Shown here: positions 38,340 to 47,738 of the stretch, in pieces
How the letters are laid out: each line of letters opens with the position of its first letter
Position numbering within the stretch: position 1 is the first letter of the stretch
NCBI RefSeq assembly: GCF_900163815.1
Contig: NZ_FUKO01000041.1
Coordinates: 1 to 64,000 of the forward strand
Source of the DNA: Microbacterium esteraromaticum
Lineage (GTDB): Bacteria > Actinomycetota > Actinomycetes > Actinomycetales > Microbacteriaceae
Reading direction: 5' to 3'
Length of the DNA: 64,000 nucleotides
The notes under the pieces: model-generated
Told to the model about the DNA's origin: nothing
Databases searched by the model: none
The model's input: the letters and a program-made list of their open reading frames with translations, nothing else
Translations under genes and position numbers: made by a program

Positions 38340-39311
38340 TCAACGGGCTTTGTCGGCGACATCGGGAAGGCGCTCCGATGCGACGACGACGACGTCCTGC
38401 GACTTCCAGTCCATCGCGACGATCATCTCCGACGCCTCCGTGATCTGACGAAGAGAGACCTTGCGCTTGCGGGGAACCACGAAGGCCTCGATGTGGAAGA
38501 CCTGGCCCTGATCGCGCATGCGCACCGCGGCATCCGCAACCCATGGCAACTCCCTCAGCCGCGACACGATCTCGCCACCAAGCGGATGCGGCTCTTTGTC
38601 GTCGTGAGTGCGCGCTCGCTGATCCATCAGATCGGCCACGGCGGATTTCGTGTTGCGAAGGCCGTCCATGATGATTCCCGACGAGATGAAGAGCGCGGCG
38701 ATGCCATCGAGCCACCACCACCCGACGCCGATTCCGAGAACGCCCACGATCGAGGCGACGTTGGTCTGCCAGTCGGCCTTCGCCATGTCGGCATCGGTGT
38801 AGATGAGCTTGTTGTGCAAGACGGGGGCGAGCTTCGCTTTGGCGGGACCGTAGAACAGCGGCCCGACGATCACCAGCACCATGGCGCCGATCATCAGCCA
38901 GCCCAGCCAGATGGTGTGGCCGAACAGCCGCACCGTGCCGATGGTGGGATGCTCAAAAGTCACCAAGTTCTTGATGGCCTCGATGGCCAGATTCACGCCG
39001 ACAGCCAGCAGCGCGACTCCCGCAACCACGTGGCCGGTAGCCATCGCACGGTGCCAGCCATACGGCCGACCAACGGTGGGTCGGCGACGCACGAAGATGA
39101 GAGCGGTGAGGAAGGCGATCTGCGGCAGCAGCGACAGCATGTCTTCGATCCATGCGGTCTTCATCGACTGCGAGTTGCCTACGACGAAGGCGACGAGCGC
39201 GATCGTGGCGCTCGTGTAGCAGATCGTGAAGATCTCCCAGCGCGTTGCTTTGCGTAGTGCATCTGCCTGCTCTTCGGGCAGGTCAGTGCGCCCGAACTGC
39301 TCCCACTTCAT
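38340..39311 (-). CDS. cation diffusion facilitator family transporter
   Basis: A 323-residue membrane protein with six membrane helices and a C-terminal cytoplasmic domain. The metal-binding motif of the family is seen as D-A-D-M-A-K-A-D-W-Q-T-N, and a matching acidic residue lies in W-I-E-D-M-L-S early on. It should export divalent metal in exchange for protons. Its ATG overlaps the stop of the upstream binding-protein-like gene by four bases, so the two are made together. Confidence 0.88.
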   Translation of the reverse strand: MKWEQFGRTDLPEEQADALRKATRWEIFTICYTSATIALVAFVVGNSQSMKTAWIEDMLSLLPQIAFLTALIFVRRRPTVGRPYGWHRAMATGHVVAGVALLAVGVNLAIEAIKNLVTFEHPTIGTVRLFGHTIWLGWLMIGAMVLVIVGPLFYGPAKAKLAPVLHNKLIYTDADMAKADWQTNVASIVGVLGIGVGWWWLDGIAALFISSGIIMDGLRNTKSAVADLMDQRARTHDDKEPHPLGGEIVSRLRELPWVADAAVRMRDQGQVFHIEAFVVPRKRKVSLRQITEASEMIVAMDWKSQDVVVVASERLPDVADKAR

Positions 39312-39808
39312 TGCAGCTCCTTGTCGAGGAACGACTCGAGCTTCGAAAGGAGCGCGTTCTCACCCAGCGGGACAGCAAAGACCAGAGATCGTTCGTCAGA
39401 GCCAGCGATGTTCGAGTAGCCGCGAGTGATACCCACCCGGTCGACCCAGGGCGTCTCGTCGGTGAAGCCACCGATAGCGAGATCGAGATCACCGCTCTCG
39501 AGTTCGCCGACCAGTGTCTCTTCAGCGGCCACCGTCCACTCGACCCGAGCGTCGATCGAATCTGCGAACCGCTCGGTCAGCGACACCAGCGGCCCGTGCA
39601 ACTCATCACCGGTCCGCTCGACCAGTCCTGGCTCCAGAGAAGCGCCGACCCGGAGAATCGACCCCGTCGCCCGGTCGAGGGCTCCGTTCGGATCGGTGGG
39701 GATGGTCAAGCCGCATCCTGACAACAGCATTGCGACGAACAGAAGCCCGGTGAGCATTCCCACGCGAACCACCCGCAGGGCGTCGTATCGCCCGAGCAAC
39801 CTCGCCAT
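39308..39808 (-). CDS. short lipoprotein resembling one lobe of a solute-binding protein
   Basis: A 166-residue lipoprotein: hydrophobic segment, lipobox L-L-S-G-C, then sequence like family 3 solute-binding proteins (L-R-V-G-A-S, then G-D-L-D-L-A-I-G-G-F and P-W-V-D-R-V-G). It runs directly into the closing V-F-A-V-P-L-G-E-N segment. The second lobe of about 100 residues is missing, although both edges look intact. The ATG at 39808 has GGAGGGG 2-8 bases upstream. It is coupled to a CDF exporter and not to an ABC transporter, so it may sense or hand over a ligand. Possibly a single-lobe derivative. Confidence 0.72.
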   Translation of the reverse strand: MARLLGRYDALRVVRVGMLTGLLFVAMLLSGCGLTIPTDPNGALDRATGSILRVGASLEPGLVERTGDELHGPLVSLTERFADSIDARVEWTVAAEETLVGELESGDLDLAIGGFTDETPWVDRVGITRGYSNIAGSDERSLVFAVPLGENALLSKLESFLDKELQ

Positions 39809-39937
39809 GTCCCCTCCAGGCACTGACTGAACGGCTGTCTAATTGAAAATTCCACGATCAGAGTAGCCAGCGCGCACCGTTACCCCTCTACAGAGATATC
39901 GGCGCGCGCTGGTTCAGACGGAGCCGCTGTGGCGGGC

Positions 39938-40198
39938 TCAGAGCACTTCGTCGCCTTCACCAGGTGCGCGAACCGAACGACGAGAGACATTGCCGTCAGG
40001 GGTGGCCTCGGTGCGCGTGACGACATCGGTCCTGCGGCGACGCGCCATCAGGATGATCCCGAGAAGCACGACGAGAACGCCCGCTCCCATCAGGATGTAG
40101 CCGATCATCTGCAGATCTGCCCAGTCCACCTGGACATTGATCGCGAAGGCCAGAATGGCGCCGACTACGAACAGAAGGATTCCTGTACCGATACTCAT
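39938..40198 (-). CDS. DUF6458 family small membrane protein
   Basis: An 86-residue protein starting M-S-I-G-T-G, with two membrane helices (about 5-22 and 30-52) and a charged tail of Arg, Thr and Glu. This is the DUF6458 pattern of small actinobacterial membrane proteins. I chose ATG 40198, with AAGGG 8 bases upstream, over ATGs at 40213 and 40204. Function is unknown. Confidence 0.85.
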   Translation of the reverse strand: MSIGTGILLFVVGAILAFAINVQVDWADLQMIGYILMGAGVLVVLLGIILMARRRRTDVVTRTEATPDGNVSRRSVRAPGEGDEVL

Positions 40199-40349
40199 GT
40201 GCATTCCCTTCAATCAGGCGACGCTGTGCACCGCCGGGCGCCAGTCTGTCGCATGGCTCACGAGGGCGAGAGGGGGTTGACAACGGCGTCCGGTGTTCCG
40301 AGATGTACAGCACGCGCGACACACGCTCCTCTCGTGAGAACCTGGAAGC

Positions 40350-41750
40350 ATGGTCGTCCCCCGCCGCAAAGGACTGCTCGCCACCGTCCACAGTGTCATC
40401 CGCAATGATCCGTCTCGTGTCGCGCCCACCGAGCTTCTTCCTGTCATCTCGGACGAGCTGACCCGAAGAATCCTCGACCTCGCGATGCGGATCGGCGAGG
40501 CGCTGTTCGCCGTCGGCGCCTCGGCGCACGACGTGACCTTCGCGATCACGCGCGTGACGAATGCCTACCATCTGCACAGCGTGCAAGTGGATGTCACGTA
40601 CAACTCGATCACCGCCGCGCATCATCACGGAGACGAAAGCCGCCCGATCACACTGCTGCGAGTGGTGCGCGTCGCCTCTCCCGACCACGCGAAGCTGCAG
40701 CGCCTGCAGGCTCTGGTGGTCGATATCGATGACGGGCTCGCTCTCGACGCTGCGCGTGATGCGTTCCGCGGCATCCGCCGTACACCCTTCCTCTACCGGT
40801 CCCCCGTCGTGATCGTCTCGCGCGCGGTGCTGGCGGCCGGCGTCGCCGTGCTGTTCGATGCGTCGGCGATCATCGTCGGACTCAGCTTCGTGGCAGCGCT
40901 CTGCGCAGCGCTCGTCCAGGCTGGCCTCGCTCGGTTGAGCGTGCCATCGTTCTTCAGCCAGATCGCCGGTGCGTTCGTGACGACGATGGTGGCGTTGATC
41001 GTCGCGGCGCTGGGAAGTGCGGGGGTCGAGCCGTTCATGGGAATCCGCCCGACGATCATCGTCGCGTCCGGCATCGTGCTGATGCTCGCGGGCCTCACCG
41101 TCGTCGCCGCCGCGCAGGATGCCATCGACGGTTTCGCTGTCACGGCGGGCGGCCGCATCCTCGACCTGACGATGCAGACGATCGGCGTCGTTCTCGGCAT
41201 CCTCATCGGCCTCGAGTTCGCTCGGGTGCTCGGACTCGGGATGGTGCTGCCGACCGATGCGATACCGCTCGGTTCCTTCGCGGGACAGCTCGCGGGAGCG
41301 GTGATCATCGCCATCGCGGTCGCCGTGTTCAACGGCGCAGGCCTGCGCATCGTCGTCGTCAGCGTCGTGCTCAGCCTCATCGCGATCTCCGGGTACAACG
41401 CGCTCGCGCTGCTCGATGTGCATGTGGCGGCCGCCAGCGCCGTGGGGGCGCTTCTGGCCAGCTTCGTCGGCATCCTCGTCGCCCGCCGTCTGCACGTGCC
41501 ATCGGTTGCCGTGACGACCGCGGCCATCGTGCCTCTCGTACCTGGGCTCGCCGTCTTCCGTGGCCTGCTGGGGGTCATGCACTCCGACGGCACCGCAGAG
41601 AGCCTCTTGACCGGCGCAGCCCCACTCGTGCTGGCGGCGATGATCGGCATCGGTCTGGCCGCCGGCAGCTCGCTGGGCCTCTACATGGGAACGCCGGTGC
41701 GAGCGACGCTGACGAGCGTGGCGAAGTCTCGCTCGCGGGTTCGCCGCTGA
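40350..41750 (+). CDS. threonine/serine exporter family protein (ThrE type)
   Basis: A 466-residue protein with an N-terminal soluble helical part and about ten membrane helices. It contains I-G-E-A-L-F-A-V-G-A-S-A at about 48-59, V-T-Y-N-S-I-T-A, and later T-A-A-I-V-P-L-V-P-G-L-A, the features of the ThrE exporter family. It would export threonine or serine using the proton gradient. It starts at 40350 after GAGAACCTGGAAGC. It is convergent with the glycosyltransferase gene. Confidence 0.88.
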   Translation: MVVPRRKGLLATVHSVIRNDPSRVAPTELLPVISDELTRRILDLAMRIGEALFAVGASAHDVTFAITRVTNAYHLHSVQVDVTYNSITAAHHHGDESRPITLLRVVRVASPDHAKLQRLQALVVDIDDGLALDAARDAFRGIRRTPFLYRSPVVIVSRAVLAAGVAVLFDASAIIVGLSFVAALCAALVQAGLARLSVPSFFSQIAGAFVTTMVALIVAALGSAGVEPFMGIRPTIIVASGIVLMLAGLTVVAAAQDAIDGFAVTAGGRILDLTMQTIGVVLGILIGLEFARVLGLGMVLPTDAIPLGSFAGQLAGAVIIAIAVAVFNGAGLRIVVVSVVLSLIAISGYNALALLDVHVAAASAVGALLASFVGILVARRLHVPSVAVTTAAIVPLVPGLAVFRGLLGVMHSDGTAESLLTGAAPLVLAAMIGIGLAAGSSLGLYMGTPVRATLTSVAKSRSRVRR

Positions 41751-41767
41751 CGCTCCGGACGAGTTGC

Positions 41768-42961
41768 TTACAGCTCGCCCGGTCGCATCGCCTCGGCGTC
41801 GATCGCGCGGATGATCCGGATCGCGGCGGAATCGGTGGTGGGCTCGTGCGCGGCGTCCGCGCGCCGGCGTCGCGGCCGGTAGACGACGAGTGCGTGGTAG
41901 AGGAAGCGGGCGAAGAACGCGACCACGAGCGAGATCGCCGTCGCGATCACGCTGGAGATGTGCCAGGTCTCGACCATCAGCGCCATCAGTGGAATGCGCA
42001 GCGCCGCCTCGACGCTGTTGAAGGTGACGGATGCCACGAAGCGCACCCACAGCTGGGAGGCATCGTCGCGCATATCGCCGAAGACGTACAGTTCCTGCAG
42101 CACGAAGTTGCCGACGATCGTGGCCGCGGCACCGATGATCGCCGCGAGCACGTAATCCATGCCGAAGTGCGTGAGCACCCACATGATGCCGATGTTCGCC
42201 AGTGCTCCGATACCGCCGATCACGGCGAAGCGGCCCATCTTGCCGAACCGCAATCGTGCGAGATGCGCGATGAACGTCGCACCCTGTCGCAGACTGGCCT
42301 TCGATGTGCCGTGACGTCGGCGCCCGAACGCCATCGGCACCTCGGCGATGCGCAGGTCACCCCGTTCGCCGCCGCGACCGCCGCGCACGAGGATCTCGAG
42401 CAGGATCTTGAAGCCCTGCGGACGCAGCGTCGACACCTCGATGCGCGAGCGGTCGACGAGAAAGAAGCCAGTCATCGGATCGGTGCTGTGCCACAGCCGC
42501 CGCAGGAACATCGCCTTCGTGATCGCGGTCGCCGCCTTGGACACCCCGAACCGCACCGCTGTTCCGAGGCCGCGGGAGTCGCCACCGCCGACATAGCGCG
42601 ACGCGGCCACGACGTCGGCACCGCCCTGCACGAACCGCTCCAGCATGGCCGGCAGCAGCTCGGGCGGATGCTGCAGATCGCCATCCATCACGATGCAGAC
42701 CTCGTGCGCAGCCTCGGCGAGCCCGAGTGCCACCGCGCCTCCGAGCCCGCCGACGTTCGCGTCGCGGTGGATCGCACGAACCGGCAGCGGCGCCGTGGCC
42801 GCGACCCGTGCGATCTCGGCCATCGTGTCGTCGGAGCTGTCGTCGACGAAGAGGATCTCCGCGTCGTACTCGGCGAGCGCCGCGGCCGTGCGCGCGACGA
42901 GTTCGGCCACGTTTCCGCGTTCATTGAAAGTGGGCACGATGACGGTGACTGCGACGGTCAT
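41768..42961 (-). CDS. GT2 glycosyltransferase fused to GtrA-like membrane domain
   Basis: A 397-residue protein. The N-terminal family 2 glycosyltransferase (1-220) has V-P-T-F-N-E-R-G-N, D-D-S-S-D-D and D-G-D-L-Q-H-P-P-E. The C-terminal part (about 235-370) has four membrane helices of the GtrA family. This is the layout of polyprenol-phosphate mannosyl- or glucosyl-transferases that feed cell-wall or glycoprotein glycosylation. The ATG at 42961 follows GGGGGAGGAG; the ATG at 43003 lies before this Shine-Dalgarno. It is divergent from the glutaredoxin gene. Confidence 0.9.
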   Translation of the reverse strand: MTVAVTVIVPTFNERGNVAELVARTAAALAEYDAEILFVDDSSDDTMAEIARVAATAPLPVRAIHRDANVGGLGGAVALGLAEAAHEVCIVMDGDLQHPPELLPAMLERFVQGGADVVAASRYVGGGDSRGLGTAVRFGVSKAATAITKAMFLRRLWHSTDPMTGFFLVDRSRIEVSTLRPQGFKILLEILVRGGRGGERGDLRIAEVPMAFGRRRHGTSKASLRQGATFIAHLARLRFGKMGRFAVIGGIGALANIGIMWVLTHFGMDYVLAAIIGAAATIVGNFVLQELYVFGDMRDDASQLWVRFVASVTFNSVEAALRIPLMALMVETWHISSVIATAISLVVAFFARFLYHALVVYRPRRRRADAAHEPTTDSAAIRIIRAIDAEAMRPGEL

Positions 42962-43083
42962 ACGCGCTCCTCCCCCGATGCGACGCTGTGATGCACGCTC
43001 CATCGTTTCATGAGTTGGCGACGGCGGCGATCCGCTCGTCAGTGCCGGGTGCCGGGTGCCGGCGGCGGTCGTAGGCTAGGAGC

Positions 43084-43350
43084 ATGACGACTACTCCTGC
43101 TGCAGACACCATCACCATGTTCGGCGCCGAATGGTGCGGCGATTGCCGGCGCACCAAGAAGCAGCTCGACGAGCTCGGCATCGAATACACCTACGTCGAC
43201 CTCGCCGCTGAGCCTGCCGCCGCTGACGTCGCCAAGGAGATCTCGGGACGGACGAACATTCCCGTCGTCGTGTACCCCGATTCATCGCACCACGTCGAGC
43301 CCTCCAACGCTGACGTCGAGGCGAAGCTGCGCGAGCTGTCGCTGATCTGA
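43084..43350 (+). CDS. glutaredoxin-like (mycoredoxin-type) protein
   Basis: An 88-residue thioredoxin-fold protein with active site C18-G-D-C21 after F-G-A-E-W, and T-N-I-P-V-V-V-Y as the cis-Pro region. In actinobacteria such small glutaredoxins reduce mycothiol-mixed disulfides. AGGAG precedes the ATG by 3 bases. It is followed by a hairpin. Confidence 0.88.
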   Translation: MTTTPAADTITMFGAEWCGDCRRTKKQLDELGIEYTYVDLAAEPAAADVAKEISGRTNIPVVVYPDSSHHVEPSNADVEAKLRELSLI

Positions 43351-43356
43351 CCGGCG

Positions 43357-43377
43357 CCCGCACGGCAGACGTGCGGG
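43357..43377 (+). terminator. 8-bp hairpin after the glutaredoxin gene
   Basis: CCCGCACG (43357-43364) pairs with CGTGCGGG (43370-43377) around 5 bases, just after the stop. There is no T-run, so efficiency is uncertain. Confidence 0.5.
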
Positions 43378-43444
43378 ACGCATTCGTCGCCCGCTGGCAC
43401 GGAATGAGCGCGGCGATACGCTGTAGCCAGGCCTGAAGGAGACG

Positions 43445-45217
43445 ATGATGACTTCCACGACCGCGCGCACTGCGGCATCCGCTGTTCCGGAACTCGACGA
43501 TGACGATCGCGCAGAACTCGACGCGCATATCGCCGAGTTGCGCAAAGGCGCGCGGACGTGGGCCAGTCTGACCATCTCGCAGCGCGTGACGCTGCTGCAC
43601 GCCCTGCGCACGAGCGTCTCCGCGAGCGCGGAAGACTGGGCGAACACCGCGGCCGATTCGAAGGGTCTCCGCGCGAATCATCCGCTGCGCGGCGAGGAGT
43701 GGCTGAGCGGACCCTACTCGCTGCTGGGCGCCATCGATGCCTACGCCGACACTCTCGGCAAGCTCGCCGCCGGGCGGAGCGCTCTCGACGAGGTCGAGAT
43801 CGGCCGTGCTCCGGGCGGACGCACGAGAATCAGCGCCTTTCCTCTCACCGGCATCGACCGCTTTCTGATCTCCGGGTTCACCGGCGAGGTATGGCTCGAG
43901 CCGGGCATCACCCCCAACACGGCCCGCAGCTCGGCGGGGCTCGGTCAACTGACACCATCCACGTCCGGTGGGGTCGGCCTTGTGCTCGGGGCCGGCAACA
44001 TCACCGCGATTCCCGTGCTCGACGTGATGTACGAGCTGCTTGCGCACAACCGCGTGGCGCTGCTGAAGGTCAATCCGACGCAGGATGCTCTGGTGCCGAT
44101 CTTCGAGCGGGCACTCGCGCCGCTGATCGAACCCGGCTTCTTGCGCATCGTGCGCGGCGCCGCGGCGGTCGGCTCGTATCTGACTGCGCACCGTGACCTC
44201 GAGCACGTGCACATCACCGGGTCAGAGGCCACCTTCAATGCGATCGTCTGGGGCCCGTCTTCGGGCTCCGGGGCAGGCGCGACCACGCGTCGACGACGCG
44301 AGAACCGTCCGCTGATGAAGAAGCCCATCACGGCGGAGCTCGGCGGAGTGGCTCCGATCATCGTCGTGCCGGGCCAGTGGACCGATGCCGACCTCACCTA
44401 CCACGCCGAGCACATCGCCACGATGCGGCTGCAGAACTGCGGACACAACTGCATCGCCGGCCAAGTCGTGATCATGTCACGCGACTGGGCGCAGGCAGAG
44501 CAGTTCAAGACGGCGCTGCGCGGCGCATACGCACGCGCCCCAGAACGGCCGATCTGGTATCCCGGATCGCCCGCGCGGATGCGACAGGCGAGTGACGACT
44601 ACCCCGATGCGCTGGTGCTCGCGGATCGACTGCTCGTCGAGATCGAAGACGGAGCGGATGCCACGGCACTGCAGACGACAGAGTACTTCGCTCCTGTTCT
44701 GGGCATCGTCGAGATCGACGGCACCGGCCAGGAATTCCTCGATGCTGCTGTCGAGCATGCCAATGATGAGCTGCACGGCACACTCGGCGGCAACATCCTG
44801 ATCGACCCCGCCACCGAGAAATCGCTGGGCACCGGGTTCGAGCGCGCGATCGCCGAGTTCCGCTACGGCTCCATCGCGATCAACGCGTGGACCGCTCTGG
44901 GCTTCATCATCCCCACCCTCAGCTGGGGCGCCTTCCCCGGCAGCACCATCGACGATGTCGGCAGCGGTATCGGTGTGGTGCACAACGCGCTGCTGCTCGA
45001 CGGCGTCGAGCGCTCGATCGTGCGCGGCCCGTTCCGCCCGTTCCCGCGCTCGCTGCCCGTCCTCAACGGCGGTGGCCGCTTCACGATCCTGCCGACTCCG
45101 CCGTGGTTCGTCACCGCGCGCACGGGTGCGAAGGTGAGCGAGGGCCTGACGAAGTTCCGCGCACGCGGTGGAGTGGTGGGCCTGGTGCGCACGCTCCTGG
45201 CCGCGCTGCGCGCCTGA
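43445..45217 (+). CDS. aldehyde dehydrogenase family protein
   Basis: A 590-residue NAD(P)-dependent dehydrogenase. Features include I-T-G-S-E-A-T-F in the cofactor domain, the general base in A-E-L-G-G, and the catalytic Cys in N-C-G-H-N-C-I-A-G-Q. It is longer than typical aldehyde dehydrogenases (about 480-500), with extra sequence at the N-terminus and before the catalytic part (S-G-S-G-A-G-A-T-T). Substrate is unknown. AAGGAG lies 3-8 bases before the first of two adjacent ATGs. Confidence 0.87.
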   Translation: MMTSTTARTAASAVPELDDDDRAELDAHIAELRKGARTWASLTISQRVTLLHALRTSVSASAEDWANTAADSKGLRANHPLRGEEWLSGPYSLLGAIDAYADTLGKLAAGRSALDEVEIGRAPGGRTRISAFPLTGIDRFLISGFTGEVWLEPGITPNTARSSAGLGQLTPSTSGGVGLVLGAGNITAIPVLDVMYELLAHNRVALLKVNPTQDALVPIFERALAPLIEPGFLRIVRGAAAVGSYLTAHRDLEHVHITGSEATFNAIVWGPSSGSGAGATTRRRRENRPLMKKPITAELGGVAPIIVVPGQWTDADLTYHAEHIATMRLQNCGHNCIAGQVVIMSRDWAQAEQFKTALRGAYARAPERPIWYPGSPARMRQASDDYPDALVLADRLLVEIEDGADATALQTTEYFAPVLGIVEIDGTGQEFLDAAVEHANDELHGTLGGNILIDPATEKSLGTGFERAIAEFRYGSIAINAWTALGFIIPTLSWGAFPGSTIDDVGSGIGVVHNALLLDGVERSIVRGPFRPFPRSLPVLNGGGRFTILPTPPWFVTARTGAKVSEGLTKFRARGGVVGLVRTLLAALRA

Positions 45218-45248
45218 CTCCTGCACGGCGGTACTCGGTGAGCGGTAG

Positions 45249-46121
45249 CTAGAGCTTGTCGCCCGCCACCGCGAACGTGTCGCAGACGCCGAGACCGTTC
45301 TTGTAGCCGTTGGCGAACCAGAACTTGCGTTGCTCGCTCGTGCCGTGGGTGAAGCTCTCCGGGTTCACGAACCCGGACTGCTCTTGAATGTGGTCGTCGC
45401 CGACGGTGTAGGCCGCGTTCACGGCATCCGCCAGCTGCGCCTCGGTGGGGGTCTTCAGATACCGCACGCCGTCGTCGTCCTTCAGCTCGGCAGCGTCACC
45501 CAGCCAGGCACCCGCGTAGCAATCCGCCTGCAGTTCCATCCGCACGCCGTTGCTCTCGGGTCCGGTGCCGTTGTTCGGATGCTCGCTCATCGTGCCGGTG
45601 ATGTTCTGAATGTGGTGCCCCCACTCGTGACCGACGATGTACAGCTGGGCCAGCTCCCCGGCTGACGCCCCGAACTGCTGCTGCATGAGCTGGAAGAAGG
45701 TCGGGTCGATGTAGACGCCCTGCTCCGGCGGGCAGTAGAAGGGCCCGACGGCGTTGGAGGCGGTGCCGCACTGCGTGGGCGTCTGGCCGTCGACCACAGT
45801 CAGGGTGGGCGTGACGTACCCGTCGACATGCGCCGACCAGTAGTCGTTCAGAATGACTTCGGCACCGGCCATTCGACAGTCGTCGTTCGTGTTGGCATCA
45901 TCACCGGTCTTGCATTCGATCAGCGTGCCGCCGCTTCCTTCCGAATCGCCAGCCGGTGCACCGCCACCGCCTACGAGACCGGAGAGGTCGACCCCGAGCA
46001 TCGGGCCGACGATCAGGGCGAGCAGACCGAGCACGCCGACGCCTCCCGCGCCGATGGCGACGTTGCGGCCCCGGCGGCGGGTGGTGTTGCCCGAGATATC
46101 GGCATTCGGATTGAAAGTCAT
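45249..46121 (-). CDS. neutral zinc metallopeptidase, YpfJ type
   Basis: A 290-residue membrane-anchored protein: a short Arg-rich cytoplasmic start, one membrane helix (about 22-45), a Gly/Ser linker and an extracytoplasmic domain with V-G-H-E-W-G-H-H-I-Q, the zinc-binding H-E-x-x-H form of the family. A later M-E-L-Q-A-D-C-Y-A-G segment supplies the third ligand. The C-terminal region keeps the G-T-S-E-Q-R and F-x-x-G segments. I place the start at ATG 46121, where the typical M-T-F-N-P-N begins. It is divergent from mdh. Confidence 0.88.
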   Translation of the reverse strand: MTFNPNADISGNTTRRRGRNVAIGAGGVGVLGLLALIVGPMLGVDLSGLVGGGGAPAGDSEGSGGTLIECKTGDDANTNDDCRMAGAEVILNDYWSAHVDGYVTPTLTVVDGQTPTQCGTASNAVGPFYCPPEQGVYIDPTFFQLMQQQFGASAGELAQLYIVGHEWGHHIQNITGTMSEHPNNGTGPESNGVRMELQADCYAGAWLGDAAELKDDDGVRYLKTPTEAQLADAVNAAYTVGDDHIQEQSGFVNPESFTHGTSEQRKFWFANGYKNGLGVCDTFAVAGDKL

Positions 46122-46171
46122 GGAGAAAAGGTACCCTGCTGCCGACACTGCGTGCACAATAGGCTCGAGTT

Positions 46172-47161
46172 ATGGCGACGACGATCACGATCACGGGGGC
46201 CGGCGGACAGATCGGCTACGCACTGCTGTTCCGCATCGCGGCAGGAGACATGCTCGGTCCAGACGAGAAGGTGCGGCTGCGGCTGCTCGAGATCCCTCAA
46301 GGCCTCGATGCCGCCGCCGGGGCGGCGCTCGAACTGCAGGATGGCGCTTTCAGCCTGCTGGAGCACGTCGAGGTGACTGATGACCCCACGGTCGGATTCG
46401 ATGGCGCGAACCTGGCACTGCTGGTCGGCGCTCGCCCGCGTGGCCCGGGTATGGAACGCGGCGATCTGCTCGCGGCCAACGCCGGGATCTTCGGTCCCCA
46501 GGGTGCGGCGATCGCCGAGCACGCGGCATCCGACGTACGTGTCACAGTGGTGGGGAATCCCGCGAACACGAACGCGCTCATCGCAGCATCCGCTGCCGAC
46601 GGAGTGCCAGCCGAACGATTCACTGCGCTCACGCGTCTCGACGAGAATCGGGCCCGTGCGCAGCTCGCGCTGACACTCGAGCGGCCGATCGACAGCATCC
46701 GTCGAGTGCCGATCTGGGGCAACCACTCGGCGACTCAGTTTCCCGACATCTCACACGCGACCGTCGACGGTGTTCCTGTCGCGGAGGCCATTCACGAGAA
46801 GGTCGGAGATGTGCGCGCGTGGCAGGAGCAGCAGTTCATCCCGCGGGTCGCGAAGCGCGGCGCCGAGATCATCGCCGTACGGGGGTCATCGTCGGTGGCA
46901 TCCGCCGCCAATGCCGCCATCGAGCACGTGCGCGATTGGGTGCGGGGCACCGAGGAGTGGACCAGCGCCGGGGTCGTCTCGCATGGCGAGTACGGTGTGC
47001 CCGAAGGACTCATCTCGTCGTTCCCGGTGCGCTCGGTCGATGGCGCCTGGCAGATCGTCGACGGGCTCGAGATCGATGACTGGGCGCGAGCGCGAATCAA
47101 CGCGTCGGTCACAGAGCTCGCTGAGGAGCGCGAGACGGTGCGCGGACTCGGGATGCTGTAA
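46172..47161 (+). CDS. mdh: malate dehydrogenase
   Basis: A 329-residue dehydrogenase with G-A-G-G-Q-I-G at 9-15, the [13 protein letters not shown] substrate-loop motif, V-G-N-P-A-N-T-N and the catalytic W-G-N-H-S. It interconverts malate and oxaloacetate with NAD in the citric acid cycle. Length and motifs are standard for the actinobacterial enzyme. Confidence 0.97.
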   Translation: MATTITITGAGGQIGYALLFRIAAGDMLGPDEKVRLRLLEIPQGLDAAAGAALELQDGAFSLLEHVEVTDDPTVGFDGANLALLVGARPRGPGMERGDLLAANAGIFGPQGAAIAEHAASDVRVTVVGNPANTNALIAASAADGVPAERFTALTRLDENRARAQLALTLERPIDSIRRVPIWGNHSATQFPDISHATVDGVPVAEAIHEKVGDVRAWQEQQFIPRVAKRGAEIIAVRGSSSVASAANAAIEHVRDWVRGTEEWTSAGVVSHGEYGVPEGLISSFPVRSVDGAWQIVDGLEIDDWARARINASVTELAEERETVRGLGML

Positions 47162-47210
47162 ACCCCGTTTGTCTGCGGCGTCGGGCAGAATGGTTGCTGG
47201 AGGTGCGACG

Positions 47211-47681
47211 ATGAGCGACGCGATGAGACGGGCGGATTCCGGTGCGGAGATCACCGTGGAGGCTGCTCTGACGAGCCCACTGACTCTCCCGCACGCGGCG
47301 TCGTCCTGCCCGAAGTGCCTGGCGAACGACGATCACGACTGGTGGTCAGCCCGTCCAGAGGGCGCCCGACTGGTCGGGCTGGTGGTCTCCCGTGAGGGGA
47401 TGCCCTCCGTCACTCAGCAGCGCGAAGACCTCACCCGCTTCGGCGTGCCGATCGAGGGATTCCGGCATCCGGCGCCAGACATTCTCGAGAGCTGGGGCGA
47501 TCGCCTAGCCCGTCTGATCAACACCCTGCAGCGCGGCGACGTGCTTGTTGTGGCGAATGCTCACGCTCTGGGCCGCGATTCGGAAGAGGAATCACGCACG
47601 ATCTCCGAACTGCGCCAGCGAGGAATCATGGTGAAGGTGCTCGGGCACCACGCCAGGCACCTCGTCGACGCGGTGGTCTGA
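47211..47681 (+). CDS. resolvase-like protein lacking key residues
   Basis: A 156-residue protein whose second half follows the serine recombinase N-terminal fold: V-V-S-R-E-G near the catalytic Ser, then L-Q-R-G-D-V-L-V-V-A-N-A-H-A-L-G-R-D. In active resolvases the last stretch reads L-D-R-L-G-R-S; here the first Arg position is Ala and the acid is His. No DNA-binding domain follows. The N-terminus adds a S-C-P-K-C pair. GGAGG lies 6 bases before the ATG. It is likely a domesticated, non-catalytic relative. It is transcribed after mdh. Confidence 0.7.
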   Translation: MSDAMRRADSGAEITVEAALTSPLTLPHAASSCPKCLANDDHDWWSARPEGARLVGLVVSREGMPSVTQQREDLTRFGVPIEGFRHPAPDILESWGDRLARLINTLQRGDVLVVANAHALGRDSEEESRTISELRQRGIMVKVLGHHARHLVDAVV

Positions 47682-47738
47682 CGCCTTTCCGCACGGCCTC
47701 CGGTGCCGATGACCAGGTAGATGCTGCGTCGTAACAGC

